Shown here one piece after another: positions 10,501 through 18,962 of a stretch of DNA of 64,000 bases; the stretch's first letter is position 1, and each line of letters opens with the position of its first letter. Origin of the DNA: Alistipes sp. (GTDB taxonomy: Bacteria > Bacteroidota > Bacteroidia > Bacteroidales > Rikenellaceae); NCBI GenBank assembly GCA_017436185.1, contig JAFSDP010000004.1:1-64000 (forward strand), in the 5' to 3' direction. Below the pieces are notes generated by a model. That model did not search any database, had not been told where the DNA came from, and saw nothing but the letters and a program-made list of their open reading frames with translations. The position numbers and the translations under genes are program-made.

Positions 10501-10699
10501 CCAGATTGGTTACACGCTGCCCGAGAAGCTGACGCGCAAGGCCGGTATCCGCAAGCTGCGCATCTATGTTGAGGGCTCGAACCTTCTCACGTTGAGCCAC
10601 GTGAGCAAGTATAACATCGACCCCGAGCAGCCGAGTGTGAACAACGGTTACTACCCGCAGCAGCGTGTGATGTCGGTAGGTTTGAACATTACGCTCTAA
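7544..10699 (+). CDS. SusC/RagA-family TonB-dependent outer-membrane transporter
   Basis: This 1051-residue protein has a signal peptide (cleavage near SAWAQ, residue 36), an N-terminal CarboxypepD_reg-like domain (about 37-110, VKGTVFDEAGEPVIGATV), a TonB box region (DVVVVGYGVQKKASVT, 117-132), a plug with MLAGRVAGV and LYIVDGVPR, and a long beta-barrel ending in an aromatic-rich strand with VGLNITL. The motif DRNGDGKISYEQDRG near the end is the usual SusC calcium-like loop. It imports oligosaccharides with its SusD partner, encoded 10 bases downstream, using TonB/ExbBD energy. The usual ARAANGVI plug motif is VYGLDGNTVIIV here. Confidence 0.96.
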   Translation: MKHLSQTGGGAKLWSRMVATLCALFVVLSPGSAWAQNSVKGTVFDEAGEPVIGATVIVVGTQTGTSTDIDGKFMLQNIKKESVLQISFIGYQTVTVPVNGVTNLEVVLKSDAENIEDVVVVGYGVQKKASVTAAISQISGEELEKAPVGDVTNMLAGRVAGVTAVQTSGQPGADGSSIMVRGQSVLYIVDGVPRDINQINPEDIESISILKDASAAAVYGLDGNTVIIVTTKRGQKGESTISYKGTFGVSSNANPMDLLDGPGYAYWYNKALELDGKQPIFTADIVQDMLNERNGWGNTDWYDKVFGVGTTMSHTLSANGGNDQMNYFASVGMFDQKGNVDNFNFRRYTARANLSAKIAKNLTLEVGVAGRIQDHDQPTYSADPSAWNNVAQQAMRVHPYVPEKVTIDGVEYHTATPTASATVNPVAAYEESGSYKSRATYIQPNISLRWDLPWVKGLSAKFFASYDMTFQHTKAFSTPYDLALANFSYDENGYISKMNYTVGSTYSGLGSETSLQEASYYTYYGITQTSLSYDNTFGKHRVAALALMETRDHKSNNHYGRMYDLLFENLPELNFGDASSDKRAVGGTSNRSRQVGFVARLNYDFDNRIYIELSGRYDGTYLFSGMNGSRWGFFPAASAGWRISEEKWFGAEWVDNLKLRGGIGLTGTSAVSAYQYLNSMSISDGNAVIIGGAGQQSIYTTSVANPNISWEKNLNYNIGVDATFWGGKLGVEADVFYTYKYDMLASASGAYPPSVGGYFPAWENKNKQDVRGFDLTLSHNNRVGRDFSYGIKFMGSYAKRRWLLYSGDAANAPDYQKLTGKEVGSVIGFIDDGLFQSWEEVENSPTMIGKDVRVGDIKYIDRNGDGKISYEQDRGYVGTSVYPKFTAGLAFNAEWKGIDLNFLLQGAVGSTIALTGVYDGGIMDNTSMTKPFYHDGNSPLYLVENSWTPENTGAYFPRLSLASSSNNAYSSTRWYRPGDYLRLKTAQIGYTLPEKLTRKAGIRKLRIYVEGSNLLTLSHVSKYNIDPEQPSVNNGYYPQQRVMSVGLNITL

Positions 10700-10709
10700 T
10701 CCGAAAACT

Positions 10710-12353
10710 ATGAAAACTATGAAAACGAGAATTTTAACCCTGCTCTTGTCGTTCACGGCGCTCGGATTGACGAGTTGTAACGACTGGTTGGAGCTCACGC
10801 CCACCGACCGTGTGTCGGACAAGTCGGCGTGGGAGTTGCAGGAGGCAACCGATTTGTATATCAACAATTTCTACGAGTACATCGCCGTCTATGGCCAGTT
10901 TGGCGATCAGCAGTTCCAAGGTAACCTTACCGAGGGTCTGACCGATACGTTTAAGTATGGCTCGCCCATTCTGGGTAACCGTGCCGGTGACTCGAACTAC
11001 TATGTATTCACCCCCGAGACGATGTCGAGTGCGGGTTCGATGCTCGATTGCTGGACCAATACCTATACCCGCATCCGCCGCATCAACGAGTTCTTGGCCG
11101 CTATGGAGAACTACTCGACCTACACGGCCGAGGTGAACACCCTCTACGAGGCTCAGGCCCGTTTCTTCCGTGCCTTCCTCTACTTCCAGTTGGCTAAGCG
11201 TCACGGTGGTCAGGTGATTATCTTCAAGAGCCTGGCCGAGACGGTGAAGAATACCCCTCTTACGTCGGTTAGCGAGACCTGGCAGTATATCTACGACGAG
11301 CTGATGTTCGCCGCTCAGAACCTGCCCCAGGAGTGGAACGCCCAGAACTCGGGTCGTGTAACGAAGGGTGCTGCTTATGCCCTGTTGTCGCGTGCCATGC
11401 TCTATGCCGAGCGTTGGGACGATGCCAAGGCTGCTGCCGAGGAGGTCCTCAAGTTGGGCTATGCGTTGGCTCCCTCGTACGAGGCTGCTACGAAGGGTGG
11501 CAACACGGAGTCGATTCTGGAGTTCAACTACCAGGTAACGGGCCCCAACCACTATTGGGACCGCTATATGTGTATGTACCACGAGTACACCACGGCCGGT
11601 GGTGCCGCTCCTACGCAGGAGATGGTCGAGAGCTACGAGGCAAAGGATGGCTCGCAGGTAGATTGGTCGAAGTGGCATTCGGCTGAGGGTACGACCGAGT
11701 ATCCTCCCTACGAGAAGTTGGAGCCTCGCTTTGCTGCTACGGTGCTCTACAACGGTGCCGTGTGGAAGGGCGTGGAGCTGGAGTGCTGCGTCGATGGTAA
11801 GTATGGTACCTACGTCGATTACGGCGTAGAGCCTTATCCCTACGGCAAGACCGTGACGGGTTACTATATGCGTAAGTTCCGCCAGGAGTCGAACCTCGAC
11901 CTGACGAACGTGGCTTCGACCTCGACGTGGGTAGAGCTTCGTCTGGCTGAGGTGCTGCTCAACCTGGCCGAGGCCGAGATGCGTCTGGGTCACTACGATG
12001 TAGCGATGGGCCACATTGCCAAGATTCGTAGCCGTGTAGGTCTGCCGACCGACACCACCCTGACGGGCGACGAGGCCTTCGAGGCACTTATCCACGAACG
12101 CAAGATCGAGCTGGCCTACGAGGGTCACCTGTGGTGGGATATGCGCCGTTGGCGTCTTTCGGAGGAGGCCTATACGGGCTACCGCACCCACGGTCTGAAG
12201 ATCACGAAGGAGGGCTCGGGCTACCGCTATCAGTATGTCGATGTCGATGGTCAGGACCGCAAGTTCCTGAACCGTATGTATCGCCTGCCGATTCCCGATG
12301 CCGAGTTGCAGAACAACAACGCGATTGAACAGTTCCCCGAGTGGAATTTCTAA
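10710..12353 (+). CDS. SusD/RagB-family glycan-binding lipoprotein
   Basis: The 547-residue product has a lipoprotein signal (LGLTSCNDW) and the usual SusD order: N-terminal TPR-like helices (QARFFRAFLYFQLAKRHGG, KGAAYALLSRAMLYAERWDDA), a variable glycan-binding middle, and the C-terminal LIHERKIELAYEGHLWWDMRRWR and MYRLPIPDAEL motifs. Two in-frame ATGs lie 9 bases apart (10710 and 10719) in a repeated AACTATGAA context; either can start it. It sits 10 bases after susC and forms the outer-membrane lid of the complex. Confidence 0.96.
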   Translation: MKTMKTRILTLLLSFTALGLTSCNDWLELTPTDRVSDKSAWELQEATDLYINNFYEYIAVYGQFGDQQFQGNLTEGLTDTFKYGSPILGNRAGDSNYYVFTPETMSSAGSMLDCWTNTYTRIRRINEFLAAMENYSTYTAEVNTLYEAQARFFRAFLYFQLAKRHGGQVIIFKSLAETVKNTPLTSVSETWQYIYDELMFAAQNLPQEWNAQNSGRVTKGAAYALLSRAMLYAERWDDAKAAAEEVLKLGYALAPSYEAATKGGNTESILEFNYQVTGPNHYWDRYMCMYHEYTTAGGAAPTQEMVESYEAKDGSQVDWSKWHSAEGTTEYPPYEKLEPRFAATVLYNGAVWKGVELECCVDGKYGTYVDYGVEPYPYGKTVTGYYMRKFRQESNLDLTNVASTSTWVELRLAEVLLNLAEAEMRLGHYDVAMGHIAKIRSRVGLPTDTTLTGDEAFEALIHERKIELAYEGHLWWDMRRWRLSEEAYTGYRTHGLKITKEGSGYRYQYVDVDGQDRKFLNRMYRLPIPDAELQNNNAIEQFPEWNF

Positions 12354-12366
12354 AAGAGCTACGACG

Positions 12367-14115
12367 ATGAAAAAGAGTATATTTTGGATGTTATTGGCCG
12401 TCGTGCTTCCCTTCACGGCGTGCCAGGAGCCGGAGGAGCTTATTCCGGCGATCGCCAACAAAGGCATCAACAACCTGACGGTCTATCCCACCTGGGAGGG
12501 CTATCACACGGCCGATGCCTCGGGCTTTGCAAGCAAAATTGATTACGACAAACACCTTATCACCATCCAGGTGCCCTATACGCTGCCCGTCGAGTCGGAC
12601 AACGTACAGCGTCTGGAGGACTACCCGAAGGTGTGGGCGCTGTTCAACCTCGACGACAACGCTACGTTGGAGCCGATGCTGACGACCATCGATTTGAGCC
12701 AGACCTATACCGTGACGCTCACCGACCAGAAGAAGGAGAAGAGCGTATGGACCATCAAGGCCACGCTGGCCAAGAGCTCGGCTTGCGACATCGAGAGCTT
12801 CTCGATTCCCTCGCTGGGTCTGTCGGCTGTGATTGACAAGGCGGGTGGTACGGCGTCGCTCATCTACTTCGAGGAGCTGCAGAATGTCTTTGGTGAGGCG
12901 GTCATCTCGCCCCACGCCACCATCGTTCCCGACCCCTCGAAGACCGCCTTCTGGTGCTCGCCCTCCGAGCCCAAGAAGTTTACGGTGATTGCCCAGGATG
13001 GTGTCACGAAGCGTGATTGGGTACTGCAGCAGACCGAGCCTGCCCGCGTTGAGGGTGGTGTGCGTTCGGGTAGTGCCAAGATGCTGTGGACGGCCAAGTT
13101 GTCGCAGGTGGGTGTCTCGACGCTCAACGCTACGACCGGTATCGCCACGACCGACGACCACCTTATCATCAACACCAGGGGTGAGGATCCCATCATTCTC
13201 GATGCCAAGACGGGTGCTGTGGTGGGTACCATCAACCTCGGTTCGATCAAGGGTGCCACGTCGAGCTACTATATGACCTCGGACCACAAGGGTCACCTCG
13301 TGATCAACAACCGTGTGCCCGACGATGGCGGCGTATTCCGTGTATGGCGTATGCGTGACATCAACTCGACGCCCGAGCTCTTCATCGAGTTCCCGACGAC
13401 GGATGTCTATGGCGACCACATCTCGGTATGGGGTGATGTCTATGGCGATGCAACCGTTCAGGCTGCCTATTGCGGTTGGACCTCGACGGGTACGACCTCG
13501 ACGCTCACCTGGCAGGTGAAGGGTGGTCAGACGGTGGATAACAACCCCTATTGGTGCCAGATTTCGGGTGTTGGCGGTTGGACCAACGGCGATGCCATCC
13601 GTCTGGGTACGGAGCTGACGTCGGACTTCCTGGCCTGCGGTTACTCGATGAACAAACTGACGTGGGTAGATGGTACGAACAACACCGCTTTGACCTACAT
13701 TCACGGTGTGCTGTCGGGCAACGAGGGTATGAAGGCCGTTGATGCCATTCCGTTCAATGGTGTGAACTACGTGGCTGCCACGATGGAGAGCTTCTTCACG
13801 TGGGGTGTTGCGGGTGATATGTGGGTCTTCGAGGCGAAGTATCCGCAGACCTTCTCCGGCTCGTTGGAGCAGGATACCGCAACGGGTCTGATGGCTTATC
13901 CCGACTGCACGATCTTCAACCTCAATAACGACGATGGTAACGACAACAGTAATTGCTACGGCTTCTATGGCGGTCGTGCCAACGACGGTGTGAACAGCAA
14001 CGCTGTGCAGGATGTGAAGTTGCACGTCTCGAAGGACGGCTACTTTATGTATGGCTACTTTATGTTCTGCAATGGTTATGTGGGTTGTGTGCAGTTCGAC
14101 TGCATCGCCCAGTAA
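12367..14115 (+). CDS. DUF5018-like surface lipoprotein, probable glycan-binding protein
   Basis: This 582-residue product starts at ATG 12367 with a lipoprotein signal (FTACQEPEE). The first half has two beta-sandwich segments (TVYPTWEGY; SCDIESFSIPSLGLS; TKRDWVLQQ), as in Bacteroidota DUF5018 proteins. From about residue 255 a repeat-rich, propeller-like region begins (DDHLIINTRGEDPIIL, ISVWGDVYGDATVQAA). The same C-terminal module occurs in the lipoprotein at 1-1647. Its position straight after susCD is that of a SusE/F-like surface glycan-binding protein. It ends at a stable hairpin, after which the enzyme genes continue. The ligand is unknown. Confidence 0.78.
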   Translation: MKKSIFWMLLAVVLPFTACQEPEELIPAIANKGINNLTVYPTWEGYHTADASGFASKIDYDKHLITIQVPYTLPVESDNVQRLEDYPKVWALFNLDDNATLEPMLTTIDLSQTYTVTLTDQKKEKSVWTIKATLAKSSACDIESFSIPSLGLSAVIDKAGGTASLIYFEELQNVFGEAVISPHATIVPDPSKTAFWCSPSEPKKFTVIAQDGVTKRDWVLQQTEPARVEGGVRSGSAKMLWTAKLSQVGVSTLNATTGIATTDDHLIINTRGEDPIILDAKTGAVVGTINLGSIKGATSSYYMTSDHKGHLVINNRVPDDGGVFRVWRMRDINSTPELFIEFPTTDVYGDHISVWGDVYGDATVQAAYCGWTSTGTTSTLTWQVKGGQTVDNNPYWCQISGVGGWTNGDAIRLGTELTSDFLACGYSMNKLTWVDGTNNTALTYIHGVLSGNEGMKAVDAIPFNGVNYVAATMESFFTWGVAGDMWVFEAKYPQTFSGSLEQDTATGLMAYPDCTIFNLNNDDGNDNSNCYGFYGGRANDGVNSNAVQDVKLHVSKDGYFMYGYFMFCNGYVGCVQFDCIAQ

Positions 14116-14127
14116 CAGCGACTCTAT

Positions 14128-14153
14128 CCATAGCCCCTTGGGTGGGGCTATGG
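14128..14153 (+). promoter_or_regulatory. Stable intercistronic hairpin without T-tract
   Basis: CCATAGCCCC (14128-14137) pairs perfectly with GGGGCTATGG (14144-14153) around a 6-base loop. No run of T follows (GTACAAAAAC), so it looks like an mRNA 3'-end stabiliser or processing/attenuation site between the binding-protein genes and the following enzymes, not a classical terminator. Confidence 0.6.
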
Positions 14154-14184
14154 GTACAAAAACACGATAAAAAACCAAACTACA

Positions 14185-15849
14185 ATGAAAAAAATTCTCT
14201 TCACTATTGGTCTGGCTGCCGCTTTGGTTGCCTGTACGGATGAGAGCAATCCGATTTACGACTTCCCGGCTCGTCCCGATGTGGAGCCGATGCCCGCTGT
14301 GACCATCACGCCCGGTGCTTCGGAGTCGGCTGCGCTGGAGTTTACCATTGCTCCGCAGAATGCCGACGAGTGCGCCTACCTGGTACTCGAGACGGTTGAT
14401 GACGATGTGCAGCTTTCGGCTTCGGAGGTGATTGCCCAGGGTGTGGCAGCCGATGCTGTGGAGGCCAAGAGCTACCGTGCCGAGGGGCTCTTCCCCAAGA
14501 CCGAGCACAACATCTATGCGGCGGTGCGCCGTGGTGACAAGGTGGCTATCTCGGCCATCAAGATGTCCACCATCGAGGCCCCCGCACCTCCCGCTCCGGC
14601 CACCAACCCGATGTATATCTGGGTCGATGCCGCTGCCAACTTCCCCGACTTTGCCAACAGCAAGGACAACATCCGTCGCGACCTGACGCTGGCCAAGGAG
14701 ACCGGCTTCACGGATGTGGTGGTGGATGTACGTCCCACGAATGGCGACGTGCTCTTCAAGAGCGACCACTGCCAGCAGGTGGCTTGGCTGGGCGCCTGGG
14801 GACAGGGTGGTTATCTGAAGTATGAGCGCACGGCCGACTTCGACTACCTGGGTGCCTTCATCGAGATTGGTCACGAGTTGGGTCTGCGCATCCACGCAGG
14901 TTTCAACACGATGGTGGGCGGTAACAAGTCGAGCTTGGGCTCGCAGGGTGTGCTGGTACGTGACTCCTCGAAGAAGGAGTGGGCTACGACCCTCAATACG
15001 AAGTCGGGTCTGAAGAACACGCTCGATACCGACGAGACGACCTTCTTCTTCAACCCCCTCCACCCCGATGTGCAGAACTACCTGATCGACCTGTTGAAGG
15101 ACCTGGCTGCCTACAAAGATCTGGACGGTATCATCCTCGACCGTGGTCGTTACGACTCGATGATGAGCGACTTCTCGGACATCACCAAGAAGGCCTTCGA
15201 GGAGTATGTGGGTGAGACGGTTACGTTGCCCGACGATGTGATGCCGGCAGGCCACACGGGCACCATTACGACCGATATGCCCTACGAGCACAAGCACCTG
15301 AAGAAGTGGCTGGAGTTCCGTGCCAAGACCATCCACGACTTTATGACCAAGGCCAAGGAGGCAGTGCGTGCCGCCAACCCGACCGTCAAGTTCGGTGTCT
15401 ATGTAGGTGGTTGGTACAGCACCTACTACGATGTGGGTGTGAACTGGGCTAGCCCCAACTTCAACACCTCGGCTTCGTTCACGTGGGCTACGCCCGAGTA
15501 CAAGAACTTCGGTTATGCCGACGTGATGGACCATATGTTGATTGGTGCATACGCCTCGCCGGGCAGTGTCTATGGCTCGTCGGAGTGGACGATGCAGGGC
15601 TTCTGCTCGCTGGCAATGAAATATACGGCCGGTTCGTGCCCGCTCGTATGCGGTGGCCCGGATGTGGGCAACTGGGACAGCTCGGATAAGTACACCGACG
15701 AGCAGGAGTACGAGGCCATCACCAACTCGGTAAAGGCTTGCTACGACGCTTGCAACGGTTACTTCCTCTTCGATATGATTCACCTCAAGAAGGCTAACAC
15801 GTGGTCGTATGCCAAGGCCGGTATCGACCAGGTGAAGGCGGCAATGTAG
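14185..15849 (+). CDS. Second GHL10-type glycoside hydrolase lipoprotein with N-terminal sandwich
   Basis: The 554-residue product has a lipoprotein signal (AAALVAC, Cys17), a fibronectin-like module (about 35-130, PAVTITPGASES to IKMSTIE) that resembles the N-terminus of the NAGPA protein at 4795, a Pro/Ala linker (EAPAPPAPAT) and a GHL10 barrel from about 140. The barrel shares PMYIWVDAAANF, LRIHAGFNTMVGG and DGIILDRGRYDS (315-326) with the protein at 6130, so the two are paralogues with different accessory modules. Insertions around residues 195-215 and 330-350 suggest a different cleft. It probably acts on another linkage or chain position of the same glycan. Confidence 0.8.
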   Translation: MKKILFTIGLAAALVACTDESNPIYDFPARPDVEPMPAVTITPGASESAALEFTIAPQNADECAYLVLETVDDDVQLSASEVIAQGVAADAVEAKSYRAEGLFPKTEHNIYAAVRRGDKVAISAIKMSTIEAPAPPAPATNPMYIWVDAAANFPDFANSKDNIRRDLTLAKETGFTDVVVDVRPTNGDVLFKSDHCQQVAWLGAWGQGGYLKYERTADFDYLGAFIEIGHELGLRIHAGFNTMVGGNKSSLGSQGVLVRDSSKKEWATTLNTKSGLKNTLDTDETTFFFNPLHPDVQNYLIDLLKDLAAYKDLDGIILDRGRYDSMMSDFSDITKKAFEEYVGETVTLPDDVMPAGHTGTITTDMPYEHKHLKKWLEFRAKTIHDFMTKAKEAVRAANPTVKFGVYVGGWYSTYYDVGVNWASPNFNTSASFTWATPEYKNFGYADVMDHMLIGAYASPGSVYGSSEWTMQGFCSLAMKYTAGSCPLVCGGPDVGNWDSSDKYTDEQEYEAITNSVKACYDACNGYFLFDMIHLKKANTWSYAKAGIDQVKAAM

Positions 15850-15858
15850 TCCTTTGCA

Positions 15859-16521
15859 ATGAAACGTCTGTTGCTCTTGTGTGCCGCTTTGGTGGCGATG
15901 GTGTCGGCCTCGGCCCAGTCCGAGTTCGGTGCCTACTACGATTGCCGTTTGGCTGCCCACCAAAAGGAGGGGATGCCGACGGGTGCCGTGGTGTGGATTG
16001 GCGACAGCATCACCGAGCAGGCGTGGTGGGGCTTTTTGACCAAGGAGCGCCCGCTGGTCAATCGTGGCATTGGTGGCGACAATACCCGAGGTATGTTGGC
16101 ACGTCTGCCCGAGATTTTGGAGGCCTCGCCCCGCAAGATCTTCTTTATGGGTGGCGTGAACGACATTTCGGGCAATCGCCCCGTCGAGGAGATCGCCTCG
16201 AACATCCGCAAAATGTTGGAGATGATTCGTGAGAAGGCCCCCTCGTGCGAGGTCTATGTGCAGAGTGTCGTGACCCCCAACAACGAGGTCTTGGCCTATC
16301 CCTACATCAAGAATAAGCAGCCTCAGACCCGTGAGTTGAATGCCCGTCTGAAGGCGATGTGCGACGAGGGGCTGGCAACGTGGGTCGATTTGACCAAGCT
16401 GCTGCACAACGAGCAGGACGAACTGCGTGAGGAGTACACCAAGGATGGTATTCACCTCTATCCCGAGGCCTATGTGGTGTGGGTGAACCACCTCAAAAAG
16501 ATGAAATACCTGCGTAAATAA
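15859..16521 (+). CDS. Secreted SGNH/GDSL-family esterase
   Basis: The 220-residue protein has a Sec signal peptide (to ASAQ, residue 20) and the SGNH blocks in order: GDSIT with the nucleophile Ser (about residue 51), RGIGGDNT with the block II Gly, GGVND with the block III Asn, and DGIHLYPEAY with the catalytic Asp and His. Such enzymes remove acetyl or other acyl groups from sugars. It begins 9 bases after the GHL10 stop and is probably co-transcribed. With the CE2-like esterase at 23435 it suggests an O-acylated substrate. Confidence 0.85.
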   Translation: MKRLLLLCAALVAMVSASAQSEFGAYYDCRLAAHQKEGMPTGAVVWIGDSITEQAWWGFLTKERPLVNRGIGGDNTRGMLARLPEILEASPRKIFFMGGVNDISGNRPVEEIASNIRKMLEMIREKAPSCEVYVQSVVTPNNEVLAYPYIKNKQPQTRELNARLKAMCDEGLATWVDLTKLLHNEQDELREEYTKDGIHLYPEAYVVWVNHLKKMKYLRK

Positions 16522-16533
16522 CCTTTTCGGGAG

Positions 16534-17937
16534 ATGAAACGAGTAGCAGCGATTGATCTATTGCGAGCGTTGGCCATCATCGGTATGGTTGTTTCGGGGC
16601 AGATGCTCTGGAATGCCCAACTGCCGGCCTGGATGTTCCACGCCCAACTGCCGCCTCCGACCTTTGCCTTCAACCCCGAAGTGCCGGGGCTGACGTGGGT
16701 CGATTTGGTCTTCCCCTTCTTCCTCTTCTCGATGGGTGCGGCTATGCCGTTGGCGCTGCGTCGCCGTGAGGAGCAGGGGGCTACGGGGTGGCAGGTGACA
16801 CGGAGTGCGCTGCATCGTTTTGTCTGGTTGGCCGCCTTTGCCATCATTTTGGGCAACACCCGTATGGGATTGCTCTCCGAACTGCCCCGCTGGGGTGCCG
16901 CCTTGGCGACGCTGGGGGTGTGGGCCTTGTTCTTTGTGATGTTTGTGCGCCTGCCCCAAATGGAACGTCGCCGCAACAGTTGGCTTAATTGGGGTGGTTT
17001 GGCCGCCTTGGTTGGCGTGACGCTCTGCTACAAACCCCTGTTCGGGGTCAATACCTCGCTCCACCACAGCGACATCATCATCCTGATTTTGGCCTCGATG
17101 GCCCTCTTCGGTACGGTGCTCTATTGGCTGACTCGGGGCAATTGGTTGTTGCGTGTGGCGGTAATTGCGGGCGTGGCACTCCTGAAGATGGCCTCCTCGG
17201 TCGAGGGGTCGTGGTGCCAATGGCTGTGGCAACAGACGCCTGCCGTGTGGTTGTTCCGCTTCGAGTTCGTGAAATACCTCTGTATGGTCCTCTCGGGTAC
17301 GTTGGCAGGCGATCTAATCTACCGCTTCCGCCAAACAAGCGAGGCGACTACCGAGTCGAAACCCACTGCCACCCCTGCGTGGAATATCGTGGTGGTGGTC
17401 TTGATGGCGGCCCTTATCGGGGTGCAGCTGTGGGGACTGTTTGTGCGTGAAGTGGGGTGGACGGTGGTGTTATCTGCCCTGTTGTGTGGTGCAGCCGCCT
17501 GGTCGGTGCGCTCGATGACAAGCCCCGAAAAGCCCCTTGTGAAGTCGTTGCTGTCGCTTGCGGTGGTGATGCTCTTCCTCGGTCTTTTGGCCGAGCCGTT
17601 GGAGGGGGGCATCAAGAAGGATCCCGCCACGATTGGCTACTTCTTTGTGACGGGCGCTATGGCCACGTTTGTCTTGATTGCCGCCCTGGTGTTGGAGTTG
17701 CGCTTCGGCATTCGTTTCCGCTTCTTGGAGGCTTCGGGTGCCAATCCGATGTTTGCCTATACGGCCTCGGGTTACCTGATTCAGCCACTGGCGGTGCTGA
17801 CGGGCCTCTCGGTCTATATCGAGCGGATGGCCGCCCTGACCCCTTGGTGCGGATTTTTGCGGGGTGTGTTGTTTGCCCTGCTGGTGATGGCGATTACTTA
17901 CCCCTTCACCCGTAAAAATTACTTTTGGAAATCGTAA
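16534..17937 (+). CDS. DUF5009/NagX-like multipass membrane acyltransferase family protein
   Basis: This 467-residue protein has about 11-12 hydrophobic helices. Its N-terminus AIDLLRALAIIGMVVSGQ followed by TWVDLVFPFFLFSMGAAMPLALRRR is the signature of the heparan-alpha-glucosaminide N-acetyltransferase/NagX/DUF5009 group. A His in the first periplasmic loop (WMFHAQLPPP, near residue 33) is at the position of the conserved His of these proteins. The human relative acetylates a terminal glucosamine using cytosolic acetyl-CoA; bacterial NagX-like proteins are found with GlcNAc catabolic genes but their activity is mostly unproven. It starts 12 bases after the SGNH gene. Its presence points to an amino-sugar-containing glycan. 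Confidence 0.78.
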   Translation: MKRVAAIDLLRALAIIGMVVSGQMLWNAQLPAWMFHAQLPPPTFAFNPEVPGLTWVDLVFPFFLFSMGAAMPLALRRREEQGATGWQVTRSALHRFVWLAAFAIILGNTRMGLLSELPRWGAALATLGVWALFFVMFVRLPQMERRRNSWLNWGGLAALVGVTLCYKPLFGVNTSLHHSDIIILILASMALFGTVLYWLTRGNWLLRVAVIAGVALLKMASSVEGSWCQWLWQQTPAVWLFRFEFVKYLCMVLSGTLAGDLIYRFRQTSEATTESKPTATPAWNIVVVVLMAALIGVQLWGLFVREVGWTVVLSALLCGAAAWSVRSMTSPEKPLVKSLLSLAVVMLFLGLLAEPLEGGIKKDPATIGYFFVTGAMATFVLIAALVLELRFGIRFRFLEASGANPMFAYTASGYLIQPLAVLTGLSVYIERMAALTPWCGFLRGVLFALLVMAITYPFTRKNYFWKS

Positions 17938-17942
17938 GAGTT

Positions 17943-18881
17943 ATGAAGATTACCGGAACCTTTATCGACGAAATCAGCCACGACATTCCCCATCAGAATT
18001 GGGGCGAGAAGGAGTGGGATGCCGACTTTGCAAATATGCGCTCGATTGGCATCGACACGGTGATTATGATTCGCTCGGGCTACCGTAAGTTTATCACTTA
18101 CCCCTCGAAATACCTCATCGGCAAGGGGTGCTATGCCCCCTCGACCGACCTGCTGGATATGTTCCTGCGCCTGGCCGACAAACACGGCCTGAAGTTCTAC
18201 TTCGGCCTCTACGACTCGGGTCACTATTGGGACACGGGCGATATGTCGAAGGAGACCGAGTACAACCGCTACGTCATCGACGAGGTGTGGGAGAACTACG
18301 GTCAGCACCACCCCTCGTTCGGGGGTTGGTACCTCAGTGGCGAGATTTCGCGCCGCACGAAGGGGGTCATCGAGGCCTTCCGTGAGCAGGGCGAACATTG
18401 CAAGGCCGTCTCGGGCGGTCTGCCGACCCTGATTTCGCCCTGGATCGATGGCAAGAAGGCGGTCTTGGCGGCCTCTTCGACCCTCTCGAAGGAGGATGCC
18501 GTCTCGGTGGCCGACCACGAGCGGGAGTGGGACGAGATCTTTGCCGGTATTCACGGTGCGGTCGATGCCGTTGCCTTCCAGGATGGCCACATCGACTACG
18601 ACGAGTTGGATGCCTTCTTCGAGGTCAATAAGCGCCTGGCCGACAAGTATGGGTTGGAGTGCTGGACCAATGCCGAGACCTTCGATCGAGATATGCCCAT
18701 CAAGTTCCTGCCCATCAAGTTCGAGAAGTTGCGTCTGAAGTTGGAGGCGGCGGCTCGTGCCGGATACGACAAGGCCATCACCTTCGAGTTCTCGCACTTC
18801 CTTTCGCCCCAGTCGGTGTACCACTCGGCCCACCATCTGTTCGACCGCTATCGGGAGTATTTTCTGGGCGAGAAGTTGTAA
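17943..18881 (+). CDS. DUF4434-family TIM-barrel protein, no export signal
   Basis: The 312-residue product starts at ATG 17943 (MKITGTFIDEISHDIPHQNW), 5 bases after the upstream stop; a TTG 18 bases earlier lies inside that gene and is unlikely. The pattern FIDEISHDIPHQNWGEKEWDADFANMRSIGIDTVI, GLKFYFGLYDSG, FGGWYLSGEIS and DAVAFQDGHIDYDEL is that of the DUF4434 (PF14488) barrel, related to retaining glycosidases. GGWYLSGE (about 121-128) has a Glu at a strand end suitable for catalysis. No signal peptide is visible, so it seems cytoplasmic, unlike the exported enzymes around it. It may hydrolyse imported oligosaccharides. The activity is unknown. Confidence 0.72.
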   Translation: MKITGTFIDEISHDIPHQNWGEKEWDADFANMRSIGIDTVIMIRSGYRKFITYPSKYLIGKGCYAPSTDLLDMFLRLADKHGLKFYFGLYDSGHYWDTGDMSKETEYNRYVIDEVWENYGQHHPSFGGWYLSGEISRRTKGVIEAFREQGEHCKAVSGGLPTLISPWIDGKKAVLAASSTLSKEDAVSVADHEREWDEIFAGIHGAVDAVAFQDGHIDYDELDAFFEVNKRLADKYGLECWTNAETFDRDMPIKFLPIKFEKLRLKLEAAARAGYDKAITFEFSHFLSPQSVYHSAHHLFDRYREYFLGEKL

Positions 18882-18962
18882 CCCCAAGTAAAGTTCGGTT
18901 GTCTAAAACAGTGCCGAAACCCCTTTCACGAAAACACCTTAAAACGATATTATAGAAGCCTT

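Noticed and set aside
7553..16491. Very long open frames on the minus strand opposite susC, susD and the enzyme genes (for example 7553-10867 and 12391-16491), and opposite the left gene (28-1638, plus).
   Set aside because: They are shadows of strongly supported genes. Their translations are rich in Arg, His, Leu and Val with no domain, signal or motif, and arise from the GC-rich codon bias.
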